From Buchnera aphidicola (Taiwanaphis decaspermi) (GTDB taxonomy: Bacteria; Pseudomonadota; Gammaproteobacteria; Enterobacterales; Enterobacteriaceae): a stretch of 64,000 bases of DNA. The stretch's first letter is position 1. Each line of letters begins with the position of its first letter. The translations under genes and the position numbers were made by a program. Positions 38,141-48,070 of the stretch are shown piece after piece. The notes beneath the pieces are model-generated. The model saw only the letters and a program-made list of their open reading frames with translations, was not told where the DNA came from and ran no database searches. The stretch spans positions 248,001-312,000 of the forward strand of contig NZ_CP135049.1 of the NCBI RefSeq assembly GCF_039405155.1, read 5' to 3'.

Positions 38141-39382
38141 TTATTTTTTTTTTATTTTGTTATGTATATTTATTATTATTTTTTTATCAATACTATTAAT
38201 TTTTAATAATTCAGCTAATGAAGTTTTTGCTAATTTTTCTATTGAATTTAACCCTATCTTTACTAAATTTTCTGAAGTATGATAATCAATATTTAATATG
38301 TTAACTAATTTTTCCACATAACATTTATATTTATTTTTGTGTTTTATATTTAAACTTTCTATGGTCATAACATTTAATTCCCAACCACTTAATTGCGAAG
38401 CTAAACGAACATTTTGCCCATTTCTACCTATTGCTTGAGCTAAATTTTTTTCTTCAACAGCTATGTCCATAAAATTTTTTTCTTTGTTTACAATAATAGA
38501 GACAACATCAGCTGGAGACATAGAATTAATAACAAATTTTTTTGGATCATTATCCCATAATACTATATCTATTCTTTCTCCTGATAATTCATTAGATATA
38601 GCTTGTACTCTAGAACCTCTCATACCTACACATGCACCTACTGGATCAATTTTTTTATCATTAGTTTTTACAGCAATTTTAGATCTAAAACCAGGGTCAC
38701 GAACAACAGCTTTTATTTCAATAATATCTTCATTAATTTCAGGTACTTCAATTTTAAACAGTTTAATCAACATATCATCTTTAGATCTACTAATAAATAA
38801 TTGGATTCCTTTATGATTAGGATAAATAGCATATAACAAACCTTTGATACGATCTCCATGACGTAAATTTTCTCTTGGTAACATATCTTTTTTTGTTATT
38901 AAACCATCAGCGTTATTTCCCAAATCTAACAAAATACTATCACGATTAATTTTTCTCACTATTCCAGTAACAATTTCTCCAACATATTTTCTAAATTGTT
39001 CAACAATCATTAATTTTTCTGCTTCACGAACTTTTTGCACAATAACTTGTTTTGCAGTTTGTGTCGTGATACGATCAAAAGTTACAGACGCAATTCTGTA
39101 TTCTAAATAATCACTAGTTTTTATTTTATTATTTTGGAAAGTAGCAGCTTCCAAAGTAATTTCTCTTGTAGGTTGAGTTACTTTCTTTACAACTAACCAT
39201 CTTCTAAAAGTATCAAAGTCACCATTTTTTCTATTTATACTAACTCTAATGTCTATTTCTTGCTCATATTTTTTTTTAGTAGCTATTGCTAAAGCACTTT
39301 CTAATGCTTCGAAAATCTTTTCACGTGGAAGAGATTTTTCGTTAGATACAGCTTCTACAACAGCTAGAATTTCTTTATTCAT
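38141..39382 (-). CDS. nusA: Transcription termination/antitermination protein NusA, C-terminally shortened
   Basis: RNA polymerase-bound elongation factor for pausing, termination and rRNA antitermination. 413 residues (495 in E. coli). N-terminal RNAP-binding domain (1-~130), S1 (about 135-200), KH1 and KH2 (about 230-345, [15 protein letters not shown]) and one helix-hairpin-helix acidic repeat (AR1) remain. AR2, which contacts the alpha-subunit C-terminal domain and masks the RNA-binding surface in E. coli, is absent. rimP, which precedes nusA in E. coli, is also missing. AGAGG motifs precede the ATG. Confidence 0.95.
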   Translation of the reverse strand: MNKEILAVVEAVSNEKSLPREKIFEALESALAIATKKKYEQEIDIRVSINRKNGDFDTFRRWLVVKKVTQPTREITLEAATFQNNKIKTSDYLEYRIASVTFDRITTQTAKQVIVQKVREAEKLMIVEQFRKYVGEIVTGIVRKINRDSILLDLGNNADGLITKKDMLPRENLRHGDRIKGLLYAIYPNHKGIQLFISRSKDDMLIKLFKIEVPEINEDIIEIKAVVRDPGFRSKIAVKTNDKKIDPVGACVGMRGSRVQAISNELSGERIDIVLWDNDPKKFVINSMSPADVVSIIVNKEKNFMDIAVEEKNLAQAIGRNGQNVRLASQLSGWELNVMTIESLNIKHKNKYKCYVEKLVNILNIDYHTSENLVKIGLNSIEKLAKTSLAELLKINSIDKKIIINIHNKIKKK

Positions 39383-39401
39383 CCTCTAATAACCTCTATC
39401 C

Positions 39402-39430
39402 AAAATTTCTCATATTAGGAAAGAAATTTT
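39402..39430 (-). promoter_or_regulatory. Hairpin in the nusA leader
   Basis: Perfect 9-bp arms AAAATTTCT (39402-39410) and AGAAATTTT (39422-39430), 11-nt loop, 20 nt upstream of the nusA ATG. No T-run follows in the direction of transcription, so it is a leader stem and not a terminator. It could influence translation start. Confidence 0.4.
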
Positions 39431-39635
39431 ATATTTATGGATGTATTTTTTATTGTAATTTAATAAAAAATTAATAAAAAATTTTATTTAATAAAATATA
39501 TACTATATTTTTATATATAATGTATATTTTTAATATAAATTTATAAAAATAAAAAAAAATAATTACATATTATGATTTTTTTTTAATTTTAAATAAAACA
39601 TAATGTAAAATATTTATTTAAAAAATTATTAATTT

Positions 39636-39723
39636 TACCGAGGACGGGATTTGAACCCGTAAAACTCTTATATAGAGAACTATCACCTCAAGATAGCGTG
39701 TTTACCATTTTCACCACCTCGGT
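39636..39723 (-). tRNA. leuU: tRNA-Leu (GAG)
   Basis: Anticodon loop TTGAGGT, long variable arm, T stem ACGGG/CCCGT, A73. The first pair is A1-U72, where E. coli leuU has G1-U72. No encoded CCA. Its place between secG and nusA matches E. coli secG-leuU-metY-rimP-nusA, with metY and rimP deleted. Confidence 0.95.
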
Positions 39724-39750
39724 TTAAAAATTAAATTATTTTAACTAAAA

Positions 39751-40050
39751 TTAGATATTTTTTTTTAATATTTTTTGTTCATTGTTTTTTTTATCTAAAA
39801 AAAATGATTTATTATAATTATTTTGAATATTAGATAAAATTAAACTACTACTAAAAAAAGAAATTGTTAGAAAAACCAATATTTTATTTGATATATTTTT
39901 ATGTTTACCAATTTTTAATAAATTATTATAAGTTTTATTATTGTTATTAGAATGATCATTGTATAAAGAACTTTTACTAACATCAAGAGTTATAAAAATT
40001 ATTAAACATAAAGAAGAAAAAATAAAAATAGATAAAAAAATATTGTACAT
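39751..40050 (-). CDS. secG: SecG preprotein translocase subunit, loop region lost
   Basis: Small inner-membrane subunit that assists SecYE in protein export. 99 residues (110 in E. coli). Two hydrophobic segments are clear: about 3-24 and 58-76, the second (ILVFLTISFFSSSLILSNIQ) aligning with the E. coli TM2 through the conserved N-I-x-x-N. The Gly/Ala-rich cytosolic loop between them, highly conserved in the family, is replaced by an Asn/Lys stretch with no glycine motif. Identification rests on the two segments, length and position beside leuU. Confidence 0.85.
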   Translation of the reverse strand: MYNIFLSIFIFSSLCLIIFITLDVSKSSLYNDHSNNNNKTYNNLLKIGKHKNISNKILVFLTISFFSSSLILSNIQNNYNKSFFLDKKNNEQKILKKNI

Positions 40051-40262
40051 TTATTTTTGTCCATTTGTATATAAATTAAAATATATTTTATTTGAATTTT
40101 GAAATATATAAATTTAACAATAATGTTAATAAATAAATTTATTATTTTTACAAATAAAAATACCATAGTTTCTTTTAAAATTAATTTAAAAAATAATCAA
40201 CGTTAAAAGAAAAAAATTTTAAAAAAAATAAAACAAATAAATTTTATTCAAAATTATATTAT

Positions 40263-42101
40263 CTATATTGTTTCAAAACCATTATTAGGAGGTCTAACAT
40301 CTTTTCTAGACATTAAATCGTCTATTTGTAAAGAATCAATAGTTTCATATTTTACTAATGCTTCTTTCATCTTATGTAAAATATCCATATTTTCATTCAG
40401 TATATTTCTTGCACGTTTATAATTTCTATCTACTATATCCCTTATTTCTTCATCAATAATTTTAGCGGTATGTTCAGAAATTTGCGATATTTTGTTAGAA
40501 GATTTTCCTATAAATACTTCATCTTCTTCTTCAGTATATAATAAAGGACCTAATTTTTCAGAAAAACCCCATTTAGTAATCATATTTTTAGCTAAACCTG
40601 TAGCTAATTTTATATCATTAGAAGCACCTGTGGTTACACTATTTTCTCCATAAATAAGTTCTTCTGCTAATCTACCCCCATATAAAGTAGAAATTTTACT
40701 TTCTATTTTATTTCTACTTAAAGTAAAATTATCTTCTTTTGGTAAAAACATAGTAACACCTAATGCTAACCCATGAGGTATAATAGTTGCTTTATGAACT
40801 GGATCATGTTCTGGAACTAATCTTCCAATTATCACATGTCCTGCTTCATGATAAGCTGTAGTTTCTTTTTGATAGTCACTCATAACCATAGATTTTCTTT
40901 CAGTACCCATAATTATTTTATCTTTAGCTTTTTCGAATTCTATCATAGAAACTATATTTTTTTTTTCTCTTGCTGCAAATAAAGCAGCTTCATTAACTAG
41001 ATTAGATAAATCAGCACCTGAAAAACCGGGAGTACCTCTAGCTATTACCATAGAGTTAACATTTTGTGAAACAGGAATTTTACGCATGTGTACTTTCAAA
41101 ATCTGATTTCTTCCTAAAACATCTGGCAAATCAACTAATACTTGTCTATCAAATCTACCTGGTCTAAGTAATGCTGGATCTAAAACATCTGGTCTATTAG
41201 TAGCTGCAATAAGAATTACTCCTTTATTTATATCAAAACCATCCATTTCAACCAACATCTGATTTAAAGTTTGTTCTCTTTCATCATGAACTCCACCTAA
41301 TCCAGAACCTCTGTGTCTACCAACGGCATCGATTTCATCTATAAATATTATACAAGGAGCATATCTTCTTGAATGTTCAAACATATCTCTAACTCTTGAT
41401 GCCCCAACACCAACAAACATTTCTACAAAATCTGAACCTGAAATAGTAAAAAAAGGTACTTTAGCTTCTCCAGCTATTGCTTTAGCAAGTAAAGTTTTAC
41501 CAGTACCTGGAGGACCTATCATCAAAACTCCTTTTGGAATTTTACCTCCTAATTTTTGAAACCTGCTAGGTTTTCTAAGATATTGAACTAACTCAAGAAC
41601 TTCTTCTTTTGCTTCGTCACAACCAGCTACATCAGAAAAAGTAGTTTTTATTTCGTCTTTAGTTAACATTCTAGCTTTACTTTTACCAAAAAAAATTGTG
41701 CTTCGTCCACCATTACCAGAATGTATTTGCCTCATAAAAAAAAACCAAAAACCAGTTAACAAAATCATAGGTAGCCAAGATATAAAAACAGAAAAAAACA
41801 AACTTGGTTCTTCTAACATTTTACCGAAAACTTTCACATGCTTATTAATTAAAATATCAAGTAATTTAGGATCATGTATTGGCATATAAGTTTTATATTT
41901 ACTATGATCCTTTTTAACAACAATTATTTCTCTATCATTTATATATGCTTTACTTACTTTTCTTTTTCTTACTTCAGACAAAAAAGTGGAATAATCAACT
42001 TTCTTATTTATATTTTGATGAGAAGCAAAAGTATGAAATAAAGACATAAATATGAAAGACATTACTAAACAAACAAGAATTTTTTTAGCTTTATCAATCA
42101 A
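40263..42101 (-). CDS. ftsH: ATP-dependent zinc metalloprotease FtsH
   Basis: Membrane-anchored AAA+ protease that degrades unassembled membrane proteins and regulators. 612 residues (644 in E. coli). Two N-terminal membrane segments (about 8-25 and 98-118) flank a periplasmic domain. The AAA+ domain has GPPGTGKT, the FVG pore loop in [17 protein letters not shown] and the second region of homology. The protease domain has HEAGH. The start codon is TTG: GAGG lies 8 nt upstream and no ATG fits. The disordered C-terminal tail of E. coli is missing. Confidence 0.96.
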   Translation of the reverse strand: MIDKAKKILVCLVMSFIFMSLFHTFASHQNINKKVDYSTFLSEVRKRKVSKAYINDREIIVVKKDHSKYKTYMPIHDPKLLDILINKHVKVFGKMLEEPSLFFSVFISWLPMILLTGFWFFFMRQIHSGNGGRSTIFFGKSKARMLTKDEIKTTFSDVAGCDEAKEEVLELVQYLRKPSRFQKLGGKIPKGVLMIGPPGTGKTLLAKAIAGEAKVPFFTISGSDFVEMFVGVGASRVRDMFEHSRRYAPCIIFIDEIDAVGRHRGSGLGGVHDEREQTLNQMLVEMDGFDINKGVILIAATNRPDVLDPALLRPGRFDRQVLVDLPDVLGRNQILKVHMRKIPVSQNVNSMVIARGTPGFSGADLSNLVNEAALFAAREKKNIVSMIEFEKAKDKIIMGTERKSMVMSDYQKETTAYHEAGHVIIGRLVPEHDPVHKATIIPHGLALGVTMFLPKEDNFTLSRNKIESKISTLYGGRLAEELIYGENSVTTGASNDIKLATGLAKNMITKWGFSEKLGPLLYTEEEDEVFIGKSSNKISQISEHTAKIIDEEIRDIVDRNYKRARNILNENMDILHKMKEALVKYETIDSLQIDDLMSRKDVRPPNNGFETI

Positions 42102-42156
42102 GATATTAACCTCACATTATAAATATGTTAATAAAATTATTGTAAAATATAACATA

Positions 42157-42786
42157 CTATATTTTAAATCCTAATGCTATAATGTAGACTTCTGATGATG
42201 TAGATCTGGAGGATTTAGGTTTTTTAATTTTTATTTGAAAAAAACTATTTTTTATTTTTTTTAAAAAAATATTTAATTCTTCATTATTAAAAGCTTTAAT
42301 TAATATATTACCCCTTTTGCATAAATTATGATTAGCAATTTTAAATATTGAAAATAATAAACTTGATATTTTATTGTTATCAATAATTTTACACCCAGTT
42401 AAATTAGGTAAAGCATCTGAAATAATTAAATTTGCTTTTTTTTTTAATTTTAATTTTATTAGTTTGTATATGTTTTTTTTTTTAAAATCACCTTGAATAA
42501 AATCAACCCCATGAATAGGTTTCATATATAACATATCACAAGCAATTATTTGACTTTTTTTTACATTTACTTTTTTTGCAATGTATTCTGACCAAGATCC
42601 TGGAGAACATCCTAAATCTATTACAGTCATTTTAGATTTTATTAATTTTTCTTTTCTGTTTATTTCATCTAATTTAAACCAAGATCTAGCTCTTAATTTA
42701 TTTTTATGTGCTAATTTAACATATTTATCTTTTAAATGTTTTTTTATCCAATTTTTAGTTTTTTTAATACGATTATTATTTTTCAT
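42157..42786 (-). CDS. rlmE: 23S rRNA 2'-O-ribose U2552 methyltransferase RlmE
   Basis: Heat-shock methyltransferase that modifies U2552 in the ribosomal A loop and supports 50S assembly. From the ATG at 42786 it has 209 residues, exactly the E. coli length. The SAM motif is DLGCSPGSWS, and the catalytic tetrad is recognisable: Lys in SWFKLDE, Asp in ISDALPN, Lys in ILIKAF, Glu in SSEVYII. A longer frame from 42840 is rejected because it runs into the greA terminator stem. ftsH follows, as in E. coli. Confidence 0.94.
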   Translation of the reverse strand: MKNNNRIKKTKNWIKKHLKDKYVKLAHKNKLRARSWFKLDEINRKEKLIKSKMTVIDLGCSPGSWSEYIAKKVNVKKSQIIACDMLYMKPIHGVDFIQGDFKKKNIYKLIKLKLKKKANLIISDALPNLTGCKIIDNNKISSLLFSIFKIANHNLCKRGNILIKAFNNEELNIFLKKIKNSFFQIKIKKPKSSRSTSSEVYIIALGFKI

Positions 42787-42821
42787 ATAAAGTACTAACT
42801 TTATGATATTTTTTTTAGTAA

Positions 42822-42849
42822 AAGGAAGAGATATTTTCAACTCTTCCTT
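42822..42849 (-). terminator. Terminator after greA
   Basis: Perfect 9-bp arms AAGGAAGAG and CTCTTCCTT with a 10-nt loop; on the minus strand it follows the greA stop by 24 nt and is followed by TTACTAAAAAAA, a weak U-tract. Its position between greA and the rlmE start supports the shorter rlmE reading. Confidence 0.65.
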
Positions 42850-42873
42850 ATATAGGATAATATAATAAATTAA

Positions 42874-43350
42874 CTAAATATACTCTATTTTTAATATTTT
42901 ATATTTAACATTACCCGATGGTGTTTTTATTATCGCCAAATCTTTTTCTTTTTTACCAATCAAACCTCTTGACATAGGAGAGTTAATAGAAATCAACTTT
43001 TTTTTAAAGTTTGATTCATCATCACCAACTATTTTATATGAATATATAATGTTGTTTGATAAATTTAATATAGTTATAGTTGAACCGAAAATAACTTTTC
43101 CATGATTAGGAACTTTAGTTATATCTATTATTTGAGCTGTAGACAATTTAGATTGTATTTCTTGAATCCTAGATTCACAAAAACTTTGTTCTTCTCTTGC
43201 CGCATGATATTCTGAATTTTCTTTTAAATCACCATATTCTCTAGCTGTAACAATAGAAGAAATTATGCGAGGACGTATAATTTTTTTTAACTTTTCTAAT
43301 TCTTTTCTTAATTTTTTAGCTCCTTCTAAAGTCATAGGCGTTCTATTCAT
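42874..43350 (-). CDS. greA: Transcript cleavage factor GreA
   Basis: Rescues backtracked RNA polymerase by stimulating transcript cleavage. 158 residues, the E. coli length. The N-terminal coiled coil (about 1-75) carries the tip acidic pair in [14 protein letters not shown]. The globular domain follows, with [18 protein letters not shown] lies 11 nt before the ATG. Divergent from ibaG across a 255-bp gap that contains only AT-rich sequence with TA runs. Confidence 0.96.
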   Translation of the reverse strand: MNRTPMTLEGAKKLRKELEKLKKIIRPRIISSIVTAREYGDLKENSEYHAAREEQSFCESRIQEIQSKLSTAQIIDITKVPNHGKVIFGSTITILNLSNNIIYSYKIVGDDESNFKKKLISINSPMSRGLIGKKEKDLAIIKTPSGNVKYKILKIEYI

Positions 43351-43605
43351 ATTTTAAATACCTCACTAAAATATTTAGTATTTACTTAATTTAAATATAT
43401 AATATTACAACATTATGTTACATATATATAATATTTTAACTTTTATAAAAATTAATTTATAAACAATATTATAAAATTTAATATTTTTCGCAACAAATTA
43501 AATATTTAACACAATAAAAAACAAATATAATATCAAATTGAATAATTTTGATATATATATAATATATATATTAAAAAGATATTGAATTATAATTAAATAA
43601 AAAAC

Positions 43606-43872
43606 ATGAAAATAAAAGACATAAAAAAAATAATAATAAAAAAAACTAAAATTAAAAAAATATATTTAGATGGAAATGAAGAAAATTTAAATATTATTGC
43701 TATAGGAGATATATTTACAAATATGAGTCATCTTAAAAGACAACAATATGTATATGGTCCATTAACTAAATACATATTAAAAAAAATAATACATTCTGTT
43801 TCTATAAAAACTTTCACCATAAAAGAATGGAATTTTTATAAAAAAAGTAATATTAAAAATAGTAATAAATAA
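43606..43872 (+). CDS. ibaG: BolA-family protein IbaG (YrbA)
   Basis: BolA-like protein that pairs with monothiol glutaredoxin on Fe-S clusters and is linked to acid stress. 88 residues. The family stretch MSHLKRQQYVYGPL, corresponding to the class II KH-like fold, is conserved, as is IHSVSIKTFT near the end. In E. coli its neighbours are murA and the mla genes; here it precedes rplU-rpmA-obgE, because of loss of the genes between. A glutaredoxin partner is not in this window. Confidence 0.88.
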   Translation: MKIKDIKKIIIKKTKIKKIYLDGNEENLNIIAIGDIFTNMSHLKRQQYVYGPLTKYILKKIIHSVSIKTFTIKEWNFYKKSNIKNSNK

Positions 43873-43882
43873 TAAAAAATTA

Positions 43883-43970
43883 AAAATACAACTTGATTAA
43901 AAAAAAATATTTTATATAAAATAAAAAAATTATTAAATATTTTTGTATATTTGTTTTTAAGTTGTATTTT
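43883..43970 (+). repeat. Long-range inverted repeat between ibaG and rplU
   Basis: Perfect 12-bp arms AAAATACAACTT (43883-43894) and AAGTTGTATTTT (43959-43970) enclose 64 nt that include a palindrome ATTTTATATAAAAT. ATTTTTATATAAAC follows. It could be an ibaG terminator with a large loop or a leader structure for rplU. Confidence 0.45.
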
Positions 43971-44028
43971 ATTTTTATATAAACTATATTATAAAGAATA
44001 ATTTTATAAAAATATAGGATATTAAACT

Positions 44029-44343
44029 ATGTATGCAATTTTTTGTTTTGGAGGAAAACAATATCAGGTAAAAGAAGGAGATATTATTAAAATAGAAAAA
44101 TTAAATTATCAAATAGGAGAATCTATAATATTTAAGAAAATATTAATGTTTGTAAAAAACAAAAATATTAATATTGGAAATCCGTTATTAAAAAATATCA
44201 ATATAAAAGCTATTATTAATAGTCATGGTAAAAATAAAAAAATAAAAATCATAAAATTTAAAAGAAGAAAACATTACAAAAAAACACAAGGACATCGTCA
44301 AAATTTTACAAAAGTTAAAATAGATAAAATTAATTTTAATTAG
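44029..44343 (+). CDS. rplU: 50S ribosomal protein L21
   Basis: Binds 23S rRNA; 104 residues (103 in E. coli). [20 protein letters not shown] and the C-terminal [20 protein letters not shown] match the family. rpmA follows after 11 bp, so L21 and L27 are made together, and obgE follows those, as in E. coli. A modest AGGA lies before the start. Confidence 0.97.
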   Translation: MYAIFCFGGKQYQVKEGDIIKIEKLNYQIGESIIFKKILMFVKNKNINIGNPLLKNINIKAIINSHGKNKKIKIIKFKRRKHYKKTQGHRQNFTKVKIDKINFN

Positions 44344-44354
44344 GAAAAATTTAT

Positions 44355-45658
<1,304 letters not shown>

Positions 45659-45681
45659 TGTTTATTACTCAAATAATAAAA

Positions 45682-45702
45682 AACTAGCATAATATGCTAG
45701 TT
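45682..45702. terminator. Terminator between obgE and rpsI
   Basis: Perfect 9-bp stem AACTAGCAT/ATGCTAGTT with an AAT loop. On the minus strand it is followed by TTTTATTATTTG, so it fits as the rplM-rpsI terminator; on the plus strand the T-run is weaker. Confidence 0.8.
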
Positions 45703-45730
45703 CTATTCATAATATAAATTATTTATTTTT

Positions 45731-46138
45731 TTATCTTTTAGAAAATTGAGGTCGTTTACGTGCTTTTCTTAAACCATATTTTTTTCTTTCTACCTTTCTA
45801 GAATCTCTTGTTAAAAAACCTAATTTTCTTAATTCTAATTTAAATAATTCATCATATTTAATTATTGCTCTTGTCATACCTTGTCTAATTGCATTTGCTT
45901 GTCCAGATATACCACCACCTTTTACTGTAATATAAAAATCAAATTTATTCAAAATATCTAAATATTTTATAGGTTGTATAACAATCATACGAGAAGTTTT
46001 TCTTCCAAAATATTTTTCTAAAGAACAATTATTAACCGTAATAGATCCTGTTCCTTTTTTTAAAAAAACTCGTGCAGAAGAAGTTTTTCTTCTTCCAGTA
46101 CCATAATTAATATTATTATATTTTTCATATATGTTCAT
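45731..46138 (-). CDS. rpsI: 30S ribosomal protein S9
   Basis: 135 residues (130 in E. coli). [25 protein letters not shown] and the basic tail ending KRPQFSKR, which reaches the P-site tRNA, are conserved. The N-terminus carries five extra residues. It follows rplM by 23 bp in the standard rplM-rpsI operon and ends at the stem at 45682-45702. Confidence 0.97.
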   Translation of the reverse strand: MNIYEKYNNINYGTGRRKTSSARVFLKKGTGSITVNNCSLEKYFGRKTSRMIVIQPIKYLDILNKFDFYITVKGGGISGQANAIRQGMTRAIIKYDELFKLELRKLGFLTRDSRKVERKKYGLRKARKRPQFSKR

Positions 46139-46161
46139 AATTTATTTTCTCTTTTTATTAT

Positions 46162-46590
46162 TTAAATATTTAAAAAAATAGGATTATTAGAATAATGATT
46201 ATGTTTATTTCCAGAATAAATTTTTAATTTTTTAAACATTTCTTTTCCCAAAGAATTTTTTGGCATCATTCCTTTAACTGAATGTTCAATTATTCTATTT
46301 GGCTTATTAATAATTAGACTTTTAAAAGATATCTTTTTTATGCCTCCTATATAACCAGTATGATGATAATAAAATTTTTTGTTTTTTTTATTTCCGGTTA
46401 AAATAATTTTAGAAGCATTTATTATGATTATATAATCACCTGTATCAACATGAGGAGTATATTCTATTTTATGTTTACCTATCAAATATGTAGATATTAT
46501 TGTAGATAATCTGCCTAAAATTTTATTGGTAGCATCAATACAATACCATTTTTTAACTATTGTTTTATTGTTAGCTGAAAAAGTTTTCAA
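46162..46590 (-). CDS. rplM: 50S ribosomal protein L13
   Basis: Early-assembly 23S rRNA binding protein, 142 residues, identical in length to E. coli. It begins MKTFSANNKTIVKKWYCIDA; the family stretches GDYIIIINA and VKGMMPKNSLG are conserved. First gene of the rplM-rpsI operon, divergent from pheA. In E. coli L13 represses its own operon from the mRNA leader; no clear counterpart was recognised in the spacer. Confidence 0.97.
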   Translation of the reverse strand: MKTFSANNKTIVKKWYCIDATNKILGRLSTIISTYLIGKHKIEYTPHVDTGDYIIIINASKIILTGNKKNKKFYYHHTGYIGGIKKISFKSLIINKPNRIIEHSVKGMMPKNSLGKEMFKKLKIYSGNKHNHYSNNPIFLNI

Positions 46591-46790
46591 TTTTTTTTAC
46601 CTTATGTTATCAAGCAAAGTTTTGTAAATATAATAAAATATATGTCTTAATTTTTAAAGATTATAATTTGACAAAGAAGATTGTTGATTACAAAATAAAT
46701 AATATAATATTAAAAAAAATATTTTTTTTAATATAAATCATAAAAAACAATAAAATTGAACATTAAAATAATTATCTTTAAATAATACAA

Positions 46791-46810
46791 TTTGTTATAA
46801 TTATAACAAA
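46791..46810 (+). promoter_or_regulatory. 20-bp perfect palindrome just upstream of pheA
   Basis: TTTGTTATAATTATAACAAA reads the same on both strands and is followed by CTTTTTATAAATT; it ends 21 nt before the pheA ATG. As RNA it folds into an 8-bp stem with a 4-nt loop followed by U5, an attenuator-like shape. As DNA it contains a TATAAT on each strand. No pheL-like leader peptide with Phe codons is seen. A TTGACA lies further up at 46668. Confidence 0.5.
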
Positions 46811-46831
46811 CTTTTTATAAATTGGTTAAAT

Positions 46832-47980
46832 ATGAAAAATATAAATTTATTAAAAATAAGAGAAAAAATTAATATTATAGATATGAAAATTATAAAATAT
46901 ATTTATGAAAGAAGAAAATTATCTAAAAAAATAATAAAGATTAAAAAAAAAAATAATTTATTTTTAAGAGATCAAAAAAGAGAAATTGAAGTAATTAAAA
47001 ATATTTCTAAAAAAAGCAAAAAATATAAATTAAATAATAATTTTATAAAACAAATTTTTAAAAAAATAATAAAAGATTCTATTATCTTACAACAAAAATA
47101 TTTAAATAAAAATATATGTAAGTATGATAAAAAAGATAAATTTTCTTTTCTGGGTCCTTTGGGTTCTTATTCTTATTTAGCAATTTGTAAATATATTAAT
47201 TTATACAACAAAAAAAAAAATATGAAATTAAAAAGTTGTAAAAATTTTTTAGAAGTTATTAAAAATACAGAAGAAGATAAATCTAGTTATTCCATTATTC
47301 CTATAGAGAATAGCAATTCAGGTTTTATACATGAAAGTATAAATTTACTAAAAAATAGTACATTAAAAGTAATATCAGAAATAGAAATAAAAATAAAACA
47401 TTGTTTATTAACAGCAAAAAATACTGATTATTTATTAATAAAAAAGATATATAGTCATTATCAACCAATAAAACAATGTAAAAGTTTTTTAAGTAATTTT
47501 CCACATTGGAAAATAAAAAAATCTAAGAGCACATCTGAAGCAATGAAAAAAGTATTAAAAAAACAATCTAATCATTGTGCTGTTATAGGAAACAAAGAGG
47601 GAAGTATAATTTATAATTTAAAAATATTAAATAAAAATTTATTATATAATAAAAATAATATCACAAGATTTTTGATATTATCAAAAAAAAATAATGATAA
47701 ATATATAAAAGGAAATTTTAAAACTATATTGATTTTTTCTATTTTAAAAAAAACAAATAGCTTTGTTAAATTATTAATACTTATTAATAATTTAAAACTC
47801 GAAATAAATGCTCTTAAAAAATATGTTTATAAAAAAAAAGTTTCATATATTTTATGTTATTTAGAAATTTTAGAACATGAAAAAACAAAAAATATGCAAT
47901 ATATGTTATATATTTTAAAAAAAAAATCTATTTTTTTAAAAAAAATAGGATGTTATATAACCAACAAAAATAAAAATTAA
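46832..47980 (+). CDS. pheA: Bifunctional chorismate mutase/prephenate dehydratase, feedback motifs lost
   Basis: Converts chorismate to prephenate and then phenylpyruvate, the committed path to phenylalanine. 382 residues (386 in E. coli). The mutase domain (1-~95) keeps the active-site Arg, Lys, Asp, Glu and Gln positions (REK, ERRKLS, RDQKRE, ILQQ). The dehydratase domain (about 107-285) keeps LGPLGSYS, PIENSNSG and the TRF motif. The ACT regulatory domain (about 298-378) is present but the phenylalanine-binding motifs GALV and ESRP read NSFV and KKYV. This suggests an enzyme freed from feedback, as proposed for Buchnera that supplies phenylalanine to its host. Confidence 0.95.
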   Translation: MKNINLLKIREKINIIDMKIIKYIYERRKLSKKIIKIKKKNNLFLRDQKREIEVIKNISKKSKKYKLNNNFIKQIFKKIIKDSIILQQKYLNKNICKYDKKDKFSFLGPLGSYSYLAICKYINLYNKKKNMKLKSCKNFLEVIKNTEEDKSSYSIIPIENSNSGFIHESINLLKNSTLKVISEIEIKIKHCLLTAKNTDYLLIKKIYSHYQPIKQCKSFLSNFPHWKIKKSKSTSEAMKKVLKKQSNHCAVIGNKEGSIIYNLKILNKNLLYNKNNITRFLILSKKNNDKYIKGNFKTILIFSILKKTNSFVKLLILINNLKLEINALKKYVYKKKVSYILCYLEILEHEKTKNMQYMLYILKKKSIFLKKIGCYITNKNKN

Positions 47981-48070
47981 AATATTTATATAAATATATT
48001 TTAAACATTATTTAATAAATAAAAAATATAAAATAAAAATTTTAATAACTTTATAAATACAGAGTGACAT

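Noticed and set aside
39383-39635. Remnant of rimP or metY between nusA and tRNA-Leu(GAG)
   Set aside because: No protein-level or tRNA-fold similarity could be recognised; both appear fully deleted.
42787-42840. N-terminal extension of rlmE
   Set aside because: Overlaps the greA terminator stem; without it the length equals E. coli RlmE.
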